Of a stretch of 14,166 nt of DNA, positions 12,275 through 14,166 are shown in pieces (position 1 is the stretch's first letter; each line of letters opens with the position of its first letter). A program made the translations under genes and the position numbers. The stretch spans positions 1 to 14,166 of the forward strand of contig CAYIGH010000025.1 of assembly GCA_964362915.1 (NCBI GenBank). Direction: 5' to 3'. The notes below the pieces were generated by a model. That model was given only the letters and a program-made list of their open reading frames with translations, was not told where the DNA came from and searched no databases. This stretch comes from JAUSIK01 sp964362915 (GTDB taxonomy: Archaea; Nanobdellota; Nanobdellia; Pacearchaeales; GW2011-AR1).

Positions 12275-13247
12275 CATTACCATCTTCTTCTATTCTGGCA
12301 ATAAGCTCTTCTGCCTTTACAGTTGAAGTTCCAAGTTTTTCAACAACAACTCCTGCTGCATAATTTGCTAAATGTACAGTTTCAATCAAACTCAATCCTG
12401 ATGCTAACCCTAGGGCCATAGCTGCACAAGCTGTATCCCCTGCACCTGTAACATCAACTACTTCTTTTACTTTAGTGGAAATCTCTGCAAATTCATTTCC
12501 ATCATAGCAAACCATGCCTCTCTTGCCACATGTAACAACAACATATGCACATTGAATAATTTCTTTTAATTTTTTAGCGAGGAGTTTAGGATCGTTTTCA
12601 TTAGCTCCTGTAATTTCTTTTGCTTCTTTTATATTTGGACATATCAATGTAGAATTTTTAAAAGATAAAGAATTTACTGGTTTAGGGTCAACAACTACAG
12701 GAATTTTCCTATTCTGCGATAAAGAAATAATCTGTTGGGCGAAACCATTTCTAAAAACATGCTTGTTATAGTCTGATAGAATAATGGCGTCTAAGTCAGA
12801 ATTATTAATAAAATTATAGATTTTAGAAGCAGCATTATTATAGAGAGGAACTAAATTCGATTCTCCGTCGTCTGCTCTTAAAAGATACTGATTAAATTCT
12901 GATTCTATGGATCTTTCCTTCACTATGGTTTGCCCATTTCTTACACTAAAAAATTTTATTCCTTTCTTTCTGCACATCCTTTCAAATATTCTTCCATGAT
13001 GATCTCCGCCTATGACGCAGCCAAGTGAAGCTTCTGCTCCTAAAGAAATTATATTCAATGCCACATTTGCCGCACATCCTAATCTAAATTCCTTCTTTTC
13101 AATTTTTAATAAGGGGGCCCCTGGATTTTCAGGATTGACTCTTTCAACTTTCCCGTAAACATACTTATCTAAAACAACATCTCCTATAACAGCTATTTTT
13201 TTATTTTTAAAATTATTTACTATTTCAACTAACCTACTTTTTTGCAT
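12270..13247 (-). CDS. PfkB/RfaE1-like sugar kinase (heptose-7-phosphate kinase type)
   Basis: This 325-aa ribokinase-family protein most resembles the N-terminal kinase domain of HldE (RfaE), which phosphorylates D-glycero-D-manno-heptose 7-phosphate at C1 on the way to ADP- or GDP-heptose. Motifs are IGDVVLDKYVYGKVERVNPE (21-40), LGCAANVALNIISLGA (56-71), IILSDYNKHV (155-164), VVVDPKP (184-190), CPNIKEA (203-209) and VDVTGAGDTACA (264-275), which carries the catalytic Asp271. LANYAAGVVVEKLGTSTV (293-310) is typical of the RfaE branch. The nucleotidyltransferase domain is absent, so it is kinase-only. A TATA box near 13269-13277 places the ATG at a leaderless start. No other heptose or sugar genes are nearby, so the substrate is inferred. 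Confidence 0.85.
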   Translation of the reverse strand: MQKSRLVEIVNNFKNKKIAVIGDVVLDKYVYGKVERVNPENPGAPLLKIEKKEFRLGCAANVALNIISLGAEASLGCVIGGDHHGRIFERMCRKKGIKFFSVRNGQTIVKERSIESEFNQYLLRADDGESNLVPLYNNAASKIYNFINNSDLDAIILSDYNKHVFRNGFAQQIISLSQNRKIPVVVDPKPVNSLSFKNSTLICPNIKEAKEITGANENDPKLLAKKLKEIIQCAYVVVTCGKRGMVCYDGNEFAEISTKVKEVVDVTGAGDTACAAMALGLASGLSLIETVHLANYAAGVVVEKLGTSTVKAEELIARIEEDGNV

Positions 13248-13268
13248 GAAAAGAGATAAATAATATGT

Positions 13269-13277
13269 ATTTTAAAT
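13269..13277 (-). promoter_or_regulatory. TATA box of the PfkB-type kinase
   Basis: The reverse strand reads ATTTAAAAT, centred about 26 nt before the ATG at 13247, so the mRNA is probably leaderless. It lies between the kinase and the 3' end of the 5S rRNA gene. Confidence 0.5.
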
Positions 13278-13297
13278 ATTATGCAAAAGCAATCTAT

Positions 13298-13302
13298 AAA
13301 AA
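13298..13302 (-). terminator. T-run after 5S rRNA
   Basis: TTTTT on the RNA-like strand lies a few bases beyond the 5S 3' end, as expected for archaeal oligo-U termination. It is short, so support is modest. Confidence 0.35.
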
Positions 13303-13305
13303 GAA

Positions 13306-13419
13306 GAAGACAGCATCTGTGCTTCGCCTCTTGTCGGAGACTAACGCAGCAGACGTAATGAGCTTGACTTCTGTGTTCGGAATGGGAACAGGTATTTCCT
13401 CACTACTATGGCCGTCTTC
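13306..13419 (-). rRNA. 5S ribosomal RNA
   Basis: The reverse strand carries the 5S core: GACGGCCATAG near the 5' end, then CCTGTTCCCATTCCGAACAC and AGAAGTCAAGC, all diagnostic of 5S loops B and C. The ends GAAGACGGC and GCTGTCTTC form a 9-bp terminal helix, fixing the gene at about 114 nt. No 16S, 23S or other rRNA gene is present within this window, so it is an unlinked 5S gene, as found in several archaea. Its 5' end lies 25-26 nt from the TATA box at 13441-13448, shared with the divergent RNase P gene. Confidence 0.9.
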
Positions 13420-13440
13420 AAAATTAGGGAAATATTAAGG

Positions 13441-13448
13441 TATTTAAG
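13441..13448. promoter_or_regulatory. Shared TATA box, 5S rRNA and RNase P gene
   Basis: TATTTAAG on the + strand reads CTTAAATA on the - strand. Its centre (13444.5) is midway between the 5S 5' end (13419, -) and the ATG at 13470 (+), about 25.5 nt from each. Confidence 0.5.
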
Positions 13449-13469
13449 CTTTGCTCTTCTTCAATAGCA

Positions 13470-13724
13470 ATGAAATCAAAACTTTCAAAATCTCAAGTAG
13501 AAAAGAAAATAAACGAATTCTTTAAAAAAGAATCTTTCACTTCAGAAGAAATAAGAAAGATAAAAAGATTAGCAATGAAGTTTAAAATTAAATTGGGAGA
13601 ATATAGAAAAAAGTTCTGCAAGAAATGCCTCTCACAATTGAAAGGAAAAACACGTATATCAAAAACCCATAAAACTGTTGAATGCGGGAAGTGTAGGTAT
13701 AAGAATAAATTCAAATTGAAATAA
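13470..13724 (+). CDS. rnp4: RNase P protein component 4 (Rpp21/Rpr2-like)
   Basis: This 84-aa basic protein fits Rnp4, the zinc-ribbon subunit of archaeal RNase P that works with Rpp29 to help the RNA bind pre-tRNA. The N-terminal half is a helical hairpin (KSQVEKKINEFF; EEIRKIKRLAMKFKIKL), followed by the family phrase YRKKFCKKC (46-54) and a second pair CGKC (72-75); these four cysteines would bind zinc. It is slightly shorter than typical archaeal Rnp4. The ATG at 13470 lies 25-26 nt from the central TATA box, so the mRNA is leaderless. Together with rnp3, two RNase P proteins occur in this window. Confidence 0.75.
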   Translation: MKSKLSKSQVEKKINEFFKKESFTSEEIRKIKRLAMKFKIKLGEYRKKFCKKCLSQLKGKTRISKTHKTVECGKCRYKNKFKLK

Positions 13725-13752
13725 ATATGCTAATAATGTGTTATTTCATAAT

Positions 13753-14115
13753 CTATAAGCTTATTTTTTCATAGACAAAACGAGCAGAAAAGTACCCTTT
13801 ATCTTCCATAATTAATGGAACAAATATCCTATCTCCTTCCCACATATCTATAATGTGAATCTTGTTATTTGGCACCCATATTAATGTGCCTTCTCGAGAA
13901 TTACATAGTTCTCCAGAAAATTCTCGCGCAAGATAGGGAAAGACATACCAATTTGGCTGTGAGGAATTTTTTTGAAATGTTCTTCCACTATTATCAAATG
14001 TAATAATGCCCTTTAACTTAGGACTATACAACTCCAAGCCAGATTCTTCTCTCACCTCACGTATAACACATTGTTCAGGGCTTTCTCCATCCTTAAATTT
14101 TCCACCTATAGTCAA
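13753..14115 (-). pseudogene. NUDIX hydrolase, MutT/MutX-like, N-terminus disrupted or unresolved
   Basis: The NUDIX box GGKFKDGESPEQCVIREVRE followed by ESGLEL matches G-x5-E-x7-REU-x-EE-x-G-U in full, so the metal-binding glutamates are intact. The C-terminal REGTLIWVPNNKI, MWEGDRIFVPLIMED and FSARFVYE closely follow 8-oxo-dGTP diphosphatases of the MutX type, which remove oxidised dGTP from the nucleotide pool. The usual roughly 30 N-terminal residues (first strands with LL-x-R) are missing: the frame continues upstream from the TTG at 14115 only to a TAG at 14134-14136. The same frame is open again to the window edge. This could be a nonsense mutation, a small insertion, a contig-end artefact or TAG readthrough. 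Confidence 0.65.
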
Positions 14116-14166
14116 GACAATGCCTTCGGCACTCTAACTAGCTAACTGAATCCAATAATCTAATTG

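Noticed and set aside
1..14166. CRISPR array
   Set aside because: No set of regularly spaced direct repeats is visible anywhere in the window.
1..14166. General recoding of TAG as a sense codon
   Set aside because: Two apparent genes end in TAG and the large housekeeping genes are complete without internal TAG; only three doubtful frames contain one.

Overview
The window looks like a piece of a small, AT-rich archaeal genome, most likely a DPANN lineage such as Pacearchaeota or Woesearchaeota; that placement is inferred from gene content and was not searched. Support comes from archaeal-type PheS and PheT, an archaeal UMP kinase, two archaeal/eukaryotic-type RNase P proteins (Rpp30-like and Rpp21-like), an Ogg2 DNA glycosylase, and many very small membrane proteins. 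Archaeal TATA boxes sit about 26 nt upstream of start codons, which implies mostly leaderless mRNAs.

Layout, left to right. 1-1400: a 31-aa membrane microprotein (-), an Ogg2 8-oxoguanine glycosylase (+), a two-TM coiled-coil membrane protein (-), a 38-codon membrane ORF interrupted by TAG (-), and pyrH (+), which appears to share a TATA box with that ORF. 2121-3479: an anchored extracellular protein (-). 3514-4854: two divergent toxin-antitoxin modules, RHH/PIN (-) and DUF2683/RelE-like (+), each with its own palindrome next to its TATA box. 4860-5050: a decayed ORF (-).

5111-5970: a tRNA, the RNase P Rpp30-like gene 13 nt downstream, and a small Cys-pair protein overlapping it by ATGA. 6005-9897: a second copy of the two-TM coiled-coil protein, then pheS, a 25-aa membrane microprotein, a third short membrane coiled-coil protein and pheT, tightly packed as one operon. 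9973-10788: an unknown helical protein (-) and a small membrane protein (+) around a shared TATA box. 10789-11028: a non-coding stretch with inverted repeats.

11029-11985: an HTH-nucleotidyltransferase/HEPN pair (MNT-HEPN type). 12082-12243: tRNA-Leu(CAA) and tRNA-Arg(CCT) in tandem (-), one nucleotide apart. 12270-13247: a PfkB kinase resembling heptose-7-phosphate kinase (-). 13306-13724: a lone 5S rRNA (-) and a divergent Rpp21-like RNase P gene (+) about a single central TATA box. 13753-14166: a NUDIX (MutT/MutX-like) gene (-) whose N-terminus is broken by an in-frame TAG near the window edge.

Main themes are translation and RNA maturation (pheST, three tRNAs, 5S rRNA, two RNase P proteins), protection from oxidised guanine (Ogg2 and a MutT-like NUDIX), three toxin-antitoxin type modules, and a recurrent set of tiny membrane proteins sharing an acidic-hydrophobic-Trp motif just before the first membrane helix, two of them inside the pheS-pheT operon. 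No complete new defence or biosynthetic system is evident. The best leads are the membrane microprotein group, the symmetric shared TATA boxes, the tRNA-rnp3 linkage and the two ORFs with TAG as codon 4.
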